64,000 bases of DNA from Clostridiales bacterium Firm_13. Its GTDB lineage: Bacteria; Bacillota; Clostridia; Saccharofermentanales; Saccharofermentanaceae. A model generated the notes under the pieces. That model was not told the origin of the DNA and ran no database searches. It was given only the letters and a program-made list of their open reading frames with translations. Both the position numbers and the translations under genes were made by a program. The stretch lies in contig LVAS01000004.1 of assembly GCA_001603035.1 (NCBI GenBank), positions 1-64,000 of the forward strand, in the 5' to 3' direction. Of this stretch, positions 46,242 through 54,929 are shown piece after piece (positions within the stretch are counted from its first letter, which is position 1; each line of letters begins with the position of its first letter).

Positions 46242-46937
46242 ATGATTACAGACTATTCTTCCTTTCTTAAAGCACTTTCCGAAGCCGGATTCTCGATGGG
46301 AGGAGGAAACTCCGAAGGAATCTATGCGGTCGTTCCTTGGAATTGGAACGAAGCGCCGCCGTATGAGACGCCCGTTCGCTGGCACACGGGCGACCCCGAT
46401 ACCGATCCATGGGAGTGGAGAATGCGTGTTCTGGATGAACGTGACGATATCGCTTACGCCAAGGTCTTTTTTCGCAAAAGCGGCTATATCATGCGCGACT
46501 GGTACCCTCTTTTCCTCCGGCTGCGCCGACACGGAAAGGACTTTCAGCAGACCTATTCCGAAGGAACGATTAGCCGCGAAGCGAAAACGATCTACGATCT
46601 GATCGCGCAATACGATGCGCTTCCCGTGCATGTAATCAAATCGATGGCCGGTTTTGGCAAAGAGTCGGCGTCGCAATTTGAACGTGCACTTACCGATCTT
46701 CAAATGCGGATGTTTATCACGATGTGCGGGCGACAACAGAAGACCTCTCTGAAAGGAGAAGAATACGGATGGTCTTCGACTGTCTTTTGTACCGTCGGGA
46801 CCTACTTCGGTGAGGGCATCGAAGAAGAGGCGATGCGTATCACGGAGGCATCGGCAAGAGAGCAAATCCGCGAGCGAATTCTGCTTCTATCTCCCGATGC
46901 TCCCGAGAAACGAATCGCCAAATTTCTCGGCGAATAA
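46242..46937 (+). CDS. AlkZ-related protein
   Basis: A 231-aa protein that I recognise as the short AlkZ-related family: VRWHTGDPDTDPWEWRMRVL, then DWYPLFLRLRR, KSMAGFGKESASQFERALTD and LQMRMFITMCGRQQKTS. Full AlkZ/YcaQ are DNA glycosylases acting on crosslinks; the short relatives keep a winged-helix region, and their activity is not established. The start is ATG after GCGGGAGGCAAAT. It is flanked by unrelated genes. Confidence 0.8.
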   Translation: MITDYSSFLKALSEAGFSMGGGNSEGIYAVVPWNWNEAPPYETPVRWHTGDPDTDPWEWRMRVLDERDDIAYAKVFFRKSGYIMRDWYPLFLRLRRHGKDFQQTYSEGTISREAKTIYDLIAQYDALPVHVIKSMAGFGKESASQFERALTDLQMRMFITMCGRQQKTSLKGEEYGWSSTVFCTVGTYFGEGIEEEAMRITEASAREQIRERILLLSPDAPEKRIAKFLGE

Positions 46938-46954
46938 AGCGAATCTTTCGATGT

Positions 46955-47875
46955 TTACGGTAAAGTATTCCCCGCGGAAACGTAGATCTCGTACCATTCT
47001 TCACGCGTTAAGCGGATATCCGCCGCTTTCACGCAGTCGGCGAGACGCTCCGGATTCGTCGTGCCGGTGACCGGTTGCATGTGTGCCGGATGGCGGAGAA
47101 GCCATGCGATCGCAATCGTTGTCGAATTGACTCCATAGCGTTCGCCGATCGCGTCCAGTTTGGCGTTCAGGTCAGGAAACTTCGGACTCCCGAGGAAGAC
47201 GCCTTCAAAGAAACCGTACTGAAACGGCGACCAGGGTTGGATCGTTATATCATGAATCCGACAATAATCGAGTACGCTCCCGTCCCGATTCACCGCCTGG
47301 TCATCATTCATATTGACATGAATGCCCTGTGAAATCATATTCGCGTTGGTGATGCTGAGTTGGAGCTGATTCGCGACGATCGGTTGCCTTACGTATTTTT
47401 GGAGAAGGCTGATCTGCATCGGATTCTGATTGGAGACGCCGAAATGACGGACTTTTCCGCTTGATTCCAGTATGTCGAACGCTTCGGCGACTTCCTCCGG
47501 TTCGACGAGCGCGTCCGGACGGTGCAAAAGAAGAACATCGAGATAATCCGTCCGGAGACGACGAAGGCTTCCGTCGACCGATTCCAAGATGTGTTTTTTG
47601 GAGAAGTCAAACGAGATGCCCTTTCGGATGCCACATTTGGATTGCAGGAGGATTCTTTCGCGTACGGAGGGCGTCATACCGATTGCCTCGGAAAAAACGA
47701 TCTCGCTTCTCTCTCTCCCGTAAATATCGGCGTGATCAAAGAAGTTAGCGCCTAAGTCTAACGCGGTTTGCACGAATCGTTCGGCCGCATCCTTTTCGAG
47801 GGCGTGTATACGCATACAGCCGACCGCCAGCACAGGGACCTGCAGGGTTCCGTTTCCGAGAGGTATCGTTCTCAT
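46955..47875 (-). CDS. aldo/keto reductase
   Basis: A 306-aa NADP(H)-dependent reductase of the YdhF-like AKR group. The catalytic tetrad is visible as Asp/Tyr in FFDHADIYG, Lys in LLQSKCGIRKG and His in VLLLHRPDALVEPEE. The C-terminal cofactor loop is seen as TGTTNPERLADCVKAADIRL. It is second in an operon behind a VOC protein, 25 bases away, under a MerR-type promoter. That suggests a role in detoxifying reactive carbonyls, by analogy with AdhR/NmlR regulons. Confidence 0.92.
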   Translation of the reverse strand: MRTIPLGNGTLQVPVLAVGCMRIHALEKDAAERFVQTALDLGANFFDHADIYGRERSEIVFSEAIGMTPSVRERILLQSKCGIRKGISFDFSKKHILESVDGSLRRLRTDYLDVLLLHRPDALVEPEEVAEAFDILESSGKVRHFGVSNQNPMQISLLQKYVRQPIVANQLQLSITNANMISQGIHVNMNDDQAVNRDGSVLDYCRIHDITIQPWSPFQYGFFEGVFLGSPKFPDLNAKLDAIGERYGVNSTTIAIAWLLRHPAHMQPVTGTTNPERLADCVKAADIRLTREEWYEIYVSAGNTLP

Positions 47876-47899
47876 GTTGTTCTCCTTTATTTCTGTCTT

Positions 47900-48286
47900 T
47901 TATCGTTCTTCAAAAAATTCAATGACTTCGCCGTCGGGTCCTGTCACAAACGCGTTGACGACCTCTTTATCATCAAGGTAACCCTGCCAAGGCGCATGAC
48001 GGGATAAGGCACCCGCAGAAAGTGCGCGAGCATAGTCGGTCCGAGCGTCGGAGGACCGAATCGCAAGATGGGCCCACGGGATATTCGATTCGGTTCGTCC
48101 CTTGCCGGACGGCAGTAATTCGACGACAGCCCCGGGGGCGAGTTCGACGAGAATAATCTTACCTTCTCGATCGGCTGTGGGGAATTCGCGAACGATTTTC
48201 CCTCCGAGCCCATCCCTATAAAAAGCTAGACTTCGATTCATATCCGCCACATAAAGACCGATGTGATGTAACCCTAAATATCCCAT
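47900..48286 (-). CDS. VOC family protein (glyoxalase-like)
   Basis: A 128-aa vicinal-oxygen-chelate protein with paired beta-alpha-beta-beta-beta motifs: LHHIGLYVADMNRSLAFYRD, VELLPSGKG, AHLAIRSSD and FVTGPDGEVIEFFE. The likely metal ligands are the first His, the central Glu, the second His and the last Glu, as in lactoylglutathione lyase relatives. It is first in the operon with the aldo/keto reductase, which supports a shared aldehyde or methylglyoxal detoxification role. The start is ATG 48286. Confidence 0.9.
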   Translation of the reverse strand: MGYLGLHHIGLYVADMNRSLAFYRDGLGGKIVREFPTADREGKIILVELAPGAVVELLPSGKGRTESNIPWAHLAIRSSDARTDYARALSAGALSRHAPWQGYLDDKEVVNAFVTGPDGEVIEFFEER

Positions 48287-48334
48287 GGATCGGCTCCGTT
48301 TCTCTCTCTTTCGCGTTCGCCCGAATGTAGGGAA

Positions 48335-48397
48335 TTGACAACGCGAAATCCGACTCTATACTCAAAATCATAAACCTTCACGTTAACTCTAAGTCAA
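48335..48397. promoter_or_regulatory. divergent MerR-type promoter region (VOC-AKR operon and merR)
   Basis: On the minus strand TTGACT (48397-48392) and TATGAT (48372-48367) are exactly 19 nt apart, with a partial dyad around GTTAAC (CTTAGAGTTAACGTGAAG) in the spacer. This is the form of AdhR/NmlR-type MerR sites. On the plus strand TTGACA (48335-48340), 16 nt and TATACT (48357-48362) make a near-perfect promoter for merR that fires into the same dyad. Confidence 0.75.
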
Positions 48398-48463
48398 CCC
48401 CCCGGATTCCGTCCGGAGATGGATTGCTGTCACGATTCGCCGAATTCGAGTCAGGAGGACGCC

Positions 48464-48859
48464 ATGCACTATTCGATCAGACAAGTGTCGGAGCAAACAG
48501 ATTTAAGCGAACATGCTTTGCGCTTCTATGAGAAGGAAGGTCTCCTGCCTCCGATCGAACGCAGTCCGAGCGGAATTCGCCGTTACTCCGACGAAGATAT
48601 GGAATGTCTCAACCTGATCTGCTGCCTCAAGAACACCGGGATGTCAATCCGGCAAATCAAAACATTTATGGAGTTATGTGCGAAAGGGCCCGAAACCCTG
48701 AAAGCGCGCTGCGAGATGCTTCGTGAGCATAAAGGAGCGGTCGAAGCGCAGATCGAGGAAATGAATCGGCATCTTATCAAGGTCACACACAAAATCAGCT
48801 GTTTTACCGCGCAGTACGAAGAATATCGAGACGGCTGTAATAAAGGGATGTCGGATTAA
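48464..48859 (+). CDS. MerR family regulator (NmlR/AdhR-like)
   Basis: A 131-aa compact MerR protein. The HTH is YSIRQVSEQTDLSEHALRFY then EKEGLLPPIERS, the wing RRYSDEDMECLNLICCLKNT, and a C-terminal dimerisation coiled coil follows, with Cys residues at CCLK and LCAKG that could sense electrophiles as in the NmlR/AdhR group. ATG 48464 with CAGGAGGACGCC upstream is preferred over the track start. It is divergent from the VOC-AKR operon and most likely activates it. Confidence 0.92.
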   Translation: MHYSIRQVSEQTDLSEHALRFYEKEGLLPPIERSPSGIRRYSDEDMECLNLICCLKNTGMSIRQIKTFMELCAKGPETLKARCEMLREHKGAVEAQIEEMNRHLIKVTHKISCFTAQYEEYRDGCNKGMSD

Positions 48860-49016
48860 GGGTTCGCGTAAATCCACATCTGGAGTACCGATTGATCCGG
48901 CGGTATAATGATCATGACGGAGCGATGACTGTAAGGGATCGACACCTTTAACCCGACCGAAACTGCTCAAATAGACGCCGCATTGTGTTCCGCGAAGTGC
49001 GCGGGCGGGGTGATGA

Positions 49017-51119
49017 ATGATGAAACGAATCCGGATCCCTTTCGATCGACTTATCCTCCTTCTGATTCTTGCAATATTTCTTCTGACTTCGGTCTTGCAA
49101 GTAAGTAAATTCTTCGGTCGCAATGATCTGATCTTTGACCGCCTGTTGAGTAGCGGGAGGACGGCTTCTGTCGAATACTATATCGGCGGTACTGCCGACT
49201 CGCCGGTCAGTACAGTTGCTACGGCCGAGGATACTTCGTTTACGACGGATCGCAAAGCGCTTTCGACACTGGAATCTCCGACCTGGATCCGTATTCGAGT
49301 TCCCGATGTCTCCTCCGATTTGAATCGTGTCGTCTTTGTTCCGCATGAGTTTGTGAAGATGAGCCAGGCTTTTTGCTATTCGGGCGGCAAGTTAACAAGC
49401 CTGATCGTTGAGAATGACCATCTCTATCCGTTTATTCATCTGCCGGCAAGCCGGGATCCCGGCACTTACATTTATATGAAGTTTGATGATCTGGCGTCCC
49501 ACTTCAATTTCTCTGTGCGCACGGACAGGGAAGATGTGTTCATCGGATACCAGCATGTCCTTTTGATGTACAGACTTTCCAATATTGCGATTGTAGCGGT
49601 TATTTTTATCGTTAACCTCGCGTTCTATCGGATGGATCACTATCGGGATCATCTGATTCATTCGATCATGCTGATTTCGACCACGAATATACTATTCCAG
49701 ATCTCGGGTATCCAGAAGCTGCTTGTAGGATTCAACGACGCGGGATACAGCTATATCTGGGGCCTGGTCACGAGCCTCTCCGCGGTGTTTTTCTTGTATA
49801 CGTATTTTGGCGTTGATAAAATGTCCAAATTCCTTCGGTACTCTTTCCGGACGATCATTTTGCTGAATATCGGTCTCCTGATCGCGGTGAATTTGATACG
49901 CAATCTCTCGTTCATCTCCAACGAGTTCTCGGTTCTTCTTCTCGTGATCTGCGCCGCCGGGCTGTTTGTGTCGGCGTATGCGATCCTTCGAATACGAGAG
50001 ATTACCGCTCCGTTCGCGTTCGGGATGCTCTTCCTTTTTCTCGGAACGGGAATCTATGTCCTCGCGACCTTCGGGTATATCTCGTGGAATGACTTTACCG
50101 CGAATGCCATCTTTGCGGCGGCGGCGGTGGAGGCCGTGCTCTTTACGATCGGAATCTTCGGAAAGAGCAAGTTGGAACAGAAGCGGATTCAGGAACTTGA
50201 AACGGAAGTCGCGACAGACCCTCTTACGGGACTTCGCAATCGACTCTATTTCGAGCGAACTGAAATTCCTCACATCGAAGAAGAAGAGAAGGCGGGAACC
50301 CCAACTTCCTTTCTTATGATGGACATTGACCACTTCAAATTGATCAACGATACCTACGGCCATGCAGGCGGCGACAAGGTGCTGCAGGAATTGGCGCAAA
50401 TCCTCCACGAGAATCTCCGCGATCAAGACATCAGCATGCGATGGGGCGGAGAAGAATTCCTGATTACGTTAAGGAATACGAGTCTTCACAAGGCTTCTCT
50501 CACCGCGGAAAAGATTCGCGGCGCCGTCGAAAGTCATAGGTTTGGAGGAATCGGGAAGGTGACCGTCAGTATCGGTATCGCCGAAAAAGTAAAAGGAGAG
50601 TCCTTCGAAGACTGTATTCGGCAGGCGGACGATGCGATGTACCAAGCCAAGAAGCAGGGTCGGAATCGAGTTGCGGTCGCTTTTGAAGGCAATGCGCCGA
50701 TCCGGATTAAGTGGAGTAATCTTCTCGCCTGCGGTAACCCGATTATCGATGCGGAACATCGTGAGTTACTCGCACTGATGAACGCCGCGATTGAGGCTAA
50801 TTTTGAACAGAATGAGAAAGGTCGCTTCCCCGGTGTACTTGAGAAGATTCTTGCCCGATCCGCCGAGCATTTTCAGCATGAGGAGGCGATCCTGCGGGCG
50901 GCAATCTATCCGGAACTCGAAGAGCACTGTCGCATGCACGGGAAGATTCTTGCGGATGCCGAGTCCTTGCGCACCGAAATCATACGCGGTGAGAAGACCC
51001 CCGCCGATGCCGTTGAATTTCTTGTGAATCGGCTTGTGATGGGGCACCTCATCTCCGATGACATTCGCTACTTCTCTTATCTTCACGGAGAAGAGATATC
51101 CTCGAAAGAAGAACAGTGA
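49017..51119 (+). CDS. 7TMR-GGDEF-hemerythrin protein (diguanylate cyclase)
   Basis: A 700-aa membrane signalling protein. TM1 (LILLLILAIFLLTSVLQV) is followed by an extracytoplasmic domain to about residue 175, then a seven-TM block (about 180-395). A GGDEF domain comes next (DPLTGLRNRLYFERTE, RWGGEEFLITL), with the active-site GGEEF form. The C-terminus is a bacteriohemerythrin domain: IIDAEHRELLALMN, HFQHEEAILRAAIYP, HCRMHGKIL and HLISDDIR. All seven usual di-iron ligands seem present. It should make c-di-GMP in response to oxygen or redox state as well as an external ligand. The start is ATG 49017 or 49020. Confidence 0.92.
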   Translation: MMKRIRIPFDRLILLLILAIFLLTSVLQVSKFFGRNDLIFDRLLSSGRTASVEYYIGGTADSPVSTVATAEDTSFTTDRKALSTLESPTWIRIRVPDVSSDLNRVVFVPHEFVKMSQAFCYSGGKLTSLIVENDHLYPFIHLPASRDPGTYIYMKFDDLASHFNFSVRTDREDVFIGYQHVLLMYRLSNIAIVAVIFIVNLAFYRMDHYRDHLIHSIMLISTTNILFQISGIQKLLVGFNDAGYSYIWGLVTSLSAVFFLYTYFGVDKMSKFLRYSFRTIILLNIGLLIAVNLIRNLSFISNEFSVLLLVICAAGLFVSAYAILRIREITAPFAFGMLFLFLGTGIYVLATFGYISWNDFTANAIFAAAAVEAVLFTIGIFGKSKLEQKRIQELETEVATDPLTGLRNRLYFERTEIPHIEEEEKAGTPTSFLMMDIDHFKLINDTYGHAGGDKVLQELAQILHENLRDQDISMRWGGEEFLITLRNTSLHKASLTAEKIRGAVESHRFGGIGKVTVSIGIAEKVKGESFEDCIRQADDAMYQAKKQGRNRVAVAFEGNAPIRIKWSNLLACGNPIIDAEHRELLALMNAAIEANFEQNEKGRFPGVLEKILARSAEHFQHEEAILRAAIYPELEEHCRMHGKILADAESLRTEIIRGEKTPADAVEFLVNRLVMGHLISDDIRYFSYLHGEEISSKEEQ

Positions 51120-51682
51120 GAGATCCGGCGCGGCGTGCCTTGCGCCGAAGACCGGTCCTTATGACGGAACGCCTGATTTTGCGACATTTACGCCGCCGCG
51201 ATCTTCCGTCGCTCTATTTAATTCTTTGCGATGACGAAGTCATGTATGCCTATAACGGCGCATTCAGTAAGCGAGAAGCCCGCGCGTGGTTCAATAAACA
51301 GCGCGTTCGATATAGGCGGACCGGTTTGGGGCTTTGGGCGGTTGTTCTTCGAGAAACGGGCGAGATGATCGGCCAATGCGGCCTGACGCGACAGCCGGCA
51401 GGCGATCGGGAGGTTCTCGAGATCGGCTATCTACTCGCTCGCAAATACTGGCATCGCGGATACGCCGTCGAAGCGGCGGGTGCATGCCGGGACTTTGCCT
51501 TTCATACCCTGCATGCTCCTTTTGTCTGCTCGATTATACGAGATACCAACACCGCATCGCAGAAGGTTGCGCTGCGGATCGGCATGCGTCGCGAAAGTGA
51601 ATTTGTCAAACACGATCGAGGAATCGACATGCTACATTATCTCTATCTCATGACCGCCGACGATTACCAAAGACTGTGCTGA
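51116..51682 (+). CDS. GNAT family N-acetyltransferase (RimJ/RimL-like)
   Basis: A 188-aa acetyltransferase of the GNAT_3/RimL type: MTERLILRHLRRRDLPSLYL, then LGLWAVVLRETGEMIGQCGL, GYLLARKYWHRGYAVEAAGA and NTASQKVALRIGMRRES. The GTG start overlaps the cyclase stop (GTGA), implying translational coupling. An internal ATG at 51158 would give the canonical N-terminus but lacks a ribosome site. Substrate unknown. Confidence 0.88.
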   Translation: MRDPARRALRRRPVLMTERLILRHLRRRDLPSLYLILCDDEVMYAYNGAFSKREARAWFNKQRVRYRRTGLGLWAVVLRETGEMIGQCGLTRQPAGDREVLEIGYLLARKYWHRGYAVEAAGACRDFAFHTLHAPFVCSIIRDTNTASQKVALRIGMRRESEFVKHDRGIDMLHYLYLMTADDYQRLC

Positions 51683-51821
51683 ACCTCCGATTTTTTGTGC
51701 GCCCAAAACAGGAATATCCGTTACAATAACAGGATAGTAATTCTCTTAAACATCCGCCGGGGGGCGGAGGGTGTCCGGTTCTCGGATTCCGAGCACATCG
51801 GAAAGAGGAATAGGGGTTGTC

Positions 51822-52718
51822 ATGAAGAATCGTCAATTACGGTCCAATCTTATTCTGTTTTTAACGGCGATCATATGGGGCTTCGCGTTTGTCGCGCAGA
51901 GCGTCGGAATGAAATATGTCGGCGCCTTTACCTTCAACGGAATCCGATTCCTTCTCGGCGCCGTCTCTCTCTTACCGCTTCTCCTTTTCTTAAAGAGCAA
52001 GAAATCGACCGACGCTCCGGCTGTATCTCGTCGACGCGTGATCGGTTCCGGCGCTGCGGCGGGGACGGTCTTATTTCTGGCGGCCACGCTGCAACAAGCG
52101 GGGCTTGCCTATACATCGGCAGGTAAGGCGGCTTTTCTTACGGGACTCTACATCATCCTTGTACCGATCCTCGGGATCTTTCTCCGACATAAGGCGGAGA
52201 TAAATACATGGATCGGCGTCGTACTCGCCGTTCTCGGGCTTTACTTACTCAGTGTCAAAGGCGATTTCTCGGTCGAGTTCGGCGATCTGCTCGAGATCAT
52301 CGGCGCTTTCTTCTGGGCGATTCATATTCTGTTAATTGATCGATTTACCAAGAAGATGGATGCGATTTCACTTTCGTTTGTTCAGTTTCTGATGTGTTCG
52401 GTACTTAGTATTGCCGCCGCGTTCCTTTTTGAGACCGTCTCCCTTCAGGGTATCTTTTCTGCGGGAGTGCCGATTCTCTACGGGGGACTTCTTTCGGTGG
52501 GAGTCGCTTACACCTTACAAGTCGTCGGACAGAAACATGCGAAGCCTTCCCATGCCGCAATCATTATGAGCCTCGAATCCGTTTTCGCGGCAATCGGCGG
52601 AGCGATCCTCCTCCATGAGAATCTTGGCATTCGCGGGTATATCGGCTGTGCGCTGATGCTTGCGGGCATGGTGGTCACGCAGCTTCGCTTTCCCAAACGT
52701 GAGCAGGCAAAGGCATAA
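51822..52718 (+). CDS. EamA/DMT family transporter
   Basis: A 298-aa exporter-like protein with ten predicted TM helices in two EamA repeats (NLILFLTAIIWGFAFVAQSV; FGDLLEIIGAFFWAIHILLI). The second repeat contains SHAAIIMSLESVFAAIGGAI, the family's conserved C-terminal signature. ATG 51822 with AGAGGAATAGGGG upstream is chosen; the track's longer start lies in a hairpin region. Substrate unknown. It is a different subfamily from the EamA gene at 30826. Confidence 0.9.
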   Translation: MKNRQLRSNLILFLTAIIWGFAFVAQSVGMKYVGAFTFNGIRFLLGAVSLLPLLLFLKSKKSTDAPAVSRRRVIGSGAAAGTVLFLAATLQQAGLAYTSAGKAAFLTGLYIILVPILGIFLRHKAEINTWIGVVLAVLGLYLLSVKGDFSVEFGDLLEIIGAFFWAIHILLIDRFTKKMDAISLSFVQFLMCSVLSIAAAFLFETVSLQGIFSAGVPILYGGLLSVGVAYTLQVVGQKHAKPSHAAIIMSLESVFAAIGGAILLHENLGIRGYIGCALMLAGMVVTQLRFPKREQAKA

Positions 52719-52786
52719 CTGAGCAGCGCCGCATGTCTGTTGTATTCCTCGCGACGTATAGAATCAAGCACGATTCGACACAGAGG

Positions 52787-53482
52787 TTATAACTTGATCC
52801 AACCCTTTTCAAGCCAATACCTGTTATCGACGGAGAGCGTCTTTTCCTTCGGTGCCAACATCTGGTGCATGGCTCTTGTCGCGGCGAAAAGGAATCGGAC
52901 TTTAATTCCCTTTCGTCCGGGGCGAAAAGAACGATAGCGTCGTGCCAACCGGCGTGCCTTTTTCACAATCTGATCTCGTCTCTTTGGAGACAGATCTTTC
53001 CAATAAACACCCTCTAAGAGACCGATGCCCAATCGCTTTACGTCGGACACGCCGAGCCACCGAAGACTCGTTTGAATATCCTTCTGTGCGCCGCCGTTAA
53101 AAACTCCGATTGCGTCGGTCAGGATGACAGCTCTCTTTTTGAACATGCGGTCATCCGGTCGATGGACCATCCAGCGGACACAGAGATGATCGAGAAGAGA
53201 TTTCATTTGGCCGGTCGTACGGAGAGCGTAGACGGGTGAGGTAAAGACAAGAAGATCCGCATTGAGAAGGGATTCCCAAATCGGAAGCACAAAGGCAGAA
53301 TGAGGGCAATGCGCTTCACCTATCAGGAAACAGCTTTTACAGCCGCAACAGAAATGCGGTAAATCCTTGGGCAGATAGAACTCTGTGATCGTATTTCCCG
53401 CTCGAAGCGAATCGAGAAAAGCCTCCTTGATCTTGTAGGTACAGCCCCGGACTTCGGTGCCGTTGATGACGGTGATTTTCAT
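52787..53482 (-). CDS. NADPH-dependent FMN reductase-like flavoprotein
   Basis: A 231-aa flavodoxin-fold protein. The N-terminal MKITVINGTEVRGCTYKIKE is the phosphate-binding loop region. CCGCKSCFLIGEAHC carries a Cys cluster like that of iron-sulfur flavoproteins, although its spacing is not the standard one, and FTSPVYALRTTGQMKSLLDH is the FMN-loop region. A basic C-terminal tail follows. ATG 53482 with GGAGTACCGCT upstream is the start. It lies 40 bases after the tetR-like gene on the same strand, so the two are probably co-transcribed and co-regulated. Confidence 0.87.
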   Translation of the reverse strand: MKITVINGTEVRGCTYKIKEAFLDSLRAGNTITEFYLPKDLPHFCCGCKSCFLIGEAHCPHSAFVLPIWESLLNADLLVFTSPVYALRTTGQMKSLLDHLCVRWMVHRPDDRMFKKRAVILTDAIGVFNGGAQKDIQTSLRWLGVSDVKRLGIGLLEGVYWKDLSPKRRDQIVKKARRLARRYRSFRPGRKGIKVRFLFAATRAMHQMLAPKEKTLSVDNRYWLEKGWIKL

Positions 53483-53522
53483 AGCGGTACTCCTCACTTC
53501 ATAAAATATGATTGGTATGAGA

Positions 53523-54116
53523 TTACGATTGCGGCGAAGAAGGCGCGAACCCATCCAACAGCCCCGCGACCAATTTCTCGACAAAGGCATGTCGATCGAC
53601 TGTCTTTTGCATATCAAGCCGCAGCATACCCGGTATTATTTTCTTTCCCAGAAAGGCAGTCTGGAGAGCCGATGTCAGAAGGAATGCGATCCAGTTCTTC
53701 TCCTCAGTCGTACGATTCTCCTGCAATGCGAGCGCGAATCCTTTCTGCGATCTGGCAGAATTCGACTCCTCTGTATAATCGCCGTAATCGCCGAGAATCG
53801 AGATTCTCGAGATCGAGTCATTTTCGAAAAGAAAATCGAAGACCTGAACGGCCCAATCGGTCAAACGTTCCCGGTCATTACAATATGTCTTGTTGACCGA
53901 TGCGAACCCGGATATGACCTGATTGATGATTCGTTGTACACAGATGGTTATGAGGTTCTCCTTAGTTTGAAAATGATAATTGACCAGACCGACTCCGATA
54001 CCGGCTCTTTCTGCGATCGCGCGAGTAGTGATCGCAGATATATTGCCGGCACTCTCTCGGATCAGTTCGGTGGTTATTCGGATAATTTTTTCCTTCCCTT
54101 TGGAATCTCTCTGCAT
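53523..54116 (-). CDS. TetR family regulator
   Basis: A 197-aa repressor. The N-terminal TetR HTH is IIRITTELIRESAGNISAIT then TRAIAERAGIGVGLVNYHFQ, with a helical ligand-binding domain after it. The track begins 48 codons upstream within the promoter; ATG 54116 after CGAGGGGGCGTT is clear. A palindromic operator lies just downstream of its -10 box, indicating autorepression, and the flavoprotein gene follows in the same operon. Confidence 0.92.
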   Translation of the reverse strand: MQRDSKGKEKIIRITTELIRESAGNISAITTRAIAERAGIGVGLVNYHFQTKENLITICVQRIINQVISGFASVNKTYCNDRERLTDWAVQVFDFLFENDSISRISILGDYGDYTEESNSARSQKGFALALQENRTTEEKNWIAFLLTSALQTAFLGKKIIPGMLRLDMQKTVDRHAFVEKLVAGLLDGFAPSSPQS

Positions 54117-54199
54117 AACGCCCCCTCGAAGTTCTTGTTGTCTGCTATCGTCATATTCCGGGTGTGACAGAGACGGCTGATCGGTGACTGTCTGAATGA

Positions 54200-54260
54200 A
54201 CTGAACAATAAACTGAACGACGTTCAATTTCCAGTATAGATGAGTCGAGCGACTTGTCAA
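54200..54260 (-). promoter_or_regulatory. tetR-flavoprotein promoter with TGAAC operator
   Basis: On the minus strand TTGACA (54260-54255), a 16-nt spacer and TATACT (54238-54233). TGAAC-GAC-GTTCA (54214-54226) lies at the start site, and ACTGAAC is repeated at 54200-54206 and 54212-54218. This is the typical arrangement of a TetR self-operator. Confidence 0.75.
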
Positions 54261-54451
54261 TACTAAGAGAGCCGGTTCGTCGGCATAAGGGAAGCATTGA
54301 AGTATCTGCTCAGTTTGTCTAAAAAAGACGTCCCGTCATGCTGATCTGGAGGTTTATGCCAATCAATAATTTCATTGGATAAAATTATCCGTTACTACTA
54401 GATTGCCACTAATTCGTTTATCTTTTCGTCATTAAACAATAGATAATAACG

Positions 54452-54694
54452 TTGACAAAAATATTCCCGGATGATAAAAATGAACTAGACTCAAAAAACT
54501 TTTTATGGAAAAGATTACAGTGCGCTTTAAAGAGCACAAAAGAGAACACAATAGAATCTCTTGTTAATGGATTGGCAAAGAACATGCCCGTTGCGGTGTT
54601 TTTTGCGCTAAACGATCGATTGAATAACACTGAAGTCTTTCGTCCAGACGGATCATCCTGGATACAAGATAGCTTTGAGCGGTATTGGGATTGA
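54452..54694 (+). pseudogene. short ORF or gene remnant in the AT-rich insert
   Basis: An 80-codon open frame from a TTG, with no ribosome site and an in-frame TAG just upstream. The sequence looks protein-like (SLVNGLAKNMPVAVFFALND then RLNN; SSWIQDSFERYWD), but I do not recognise it. The TTG coincides with a TTGACA motif, so it may be a promoter rather than a start. It ends exactly where repeat copy 1 begins. More likely the 3' part of a decayed gene than an intact gene. Confidence 0.35.
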
Positions 54695-54869
54695 TGAGCG
54701 AGACAATTATTTTAATAGAACCATGTGCTAAGTATCCGGCCGCATATTTGACTGTTCAACGCTCCAATGGATTGGATGCTTCAGATTGAAACTACGCTTC
54801 AAATATCTATATCGGCGGACATACCTGCCTTCATTCGGATGATGATCTTGCAGGTTCTTAGGTCAATCG
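54689..54869 (+). repeat. 181-bp direct repeat, copy 1
   Basis: The 181 bases from GATTGATGAGCGAGACAATT to CTTAGGTCAATCG recur at 56113-56293 with about nine mismatches and no net indel; the last 125 bases differ at two positions. Each copy starts at a stop codon of the preceding ORF. Copies are 1424 bp apart and bracket the two paralogous genes. An open frame MDWMLQIETTLQISISADIP runs through both copies. Confidence 0.9.
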
Positions 54870-54929
54870 AGGCCCTGATGTTTATTCATTGCTACATTGT
54901 CGTAGTAGATCAACGGGAGGCCATCCACA

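Noticed and set aside
49692-50426. 244-aa minus-strand ORF
   Set aside because: Shadow of the 7TMR-GGDEF gene; highly charged translation with no recognisable domain.
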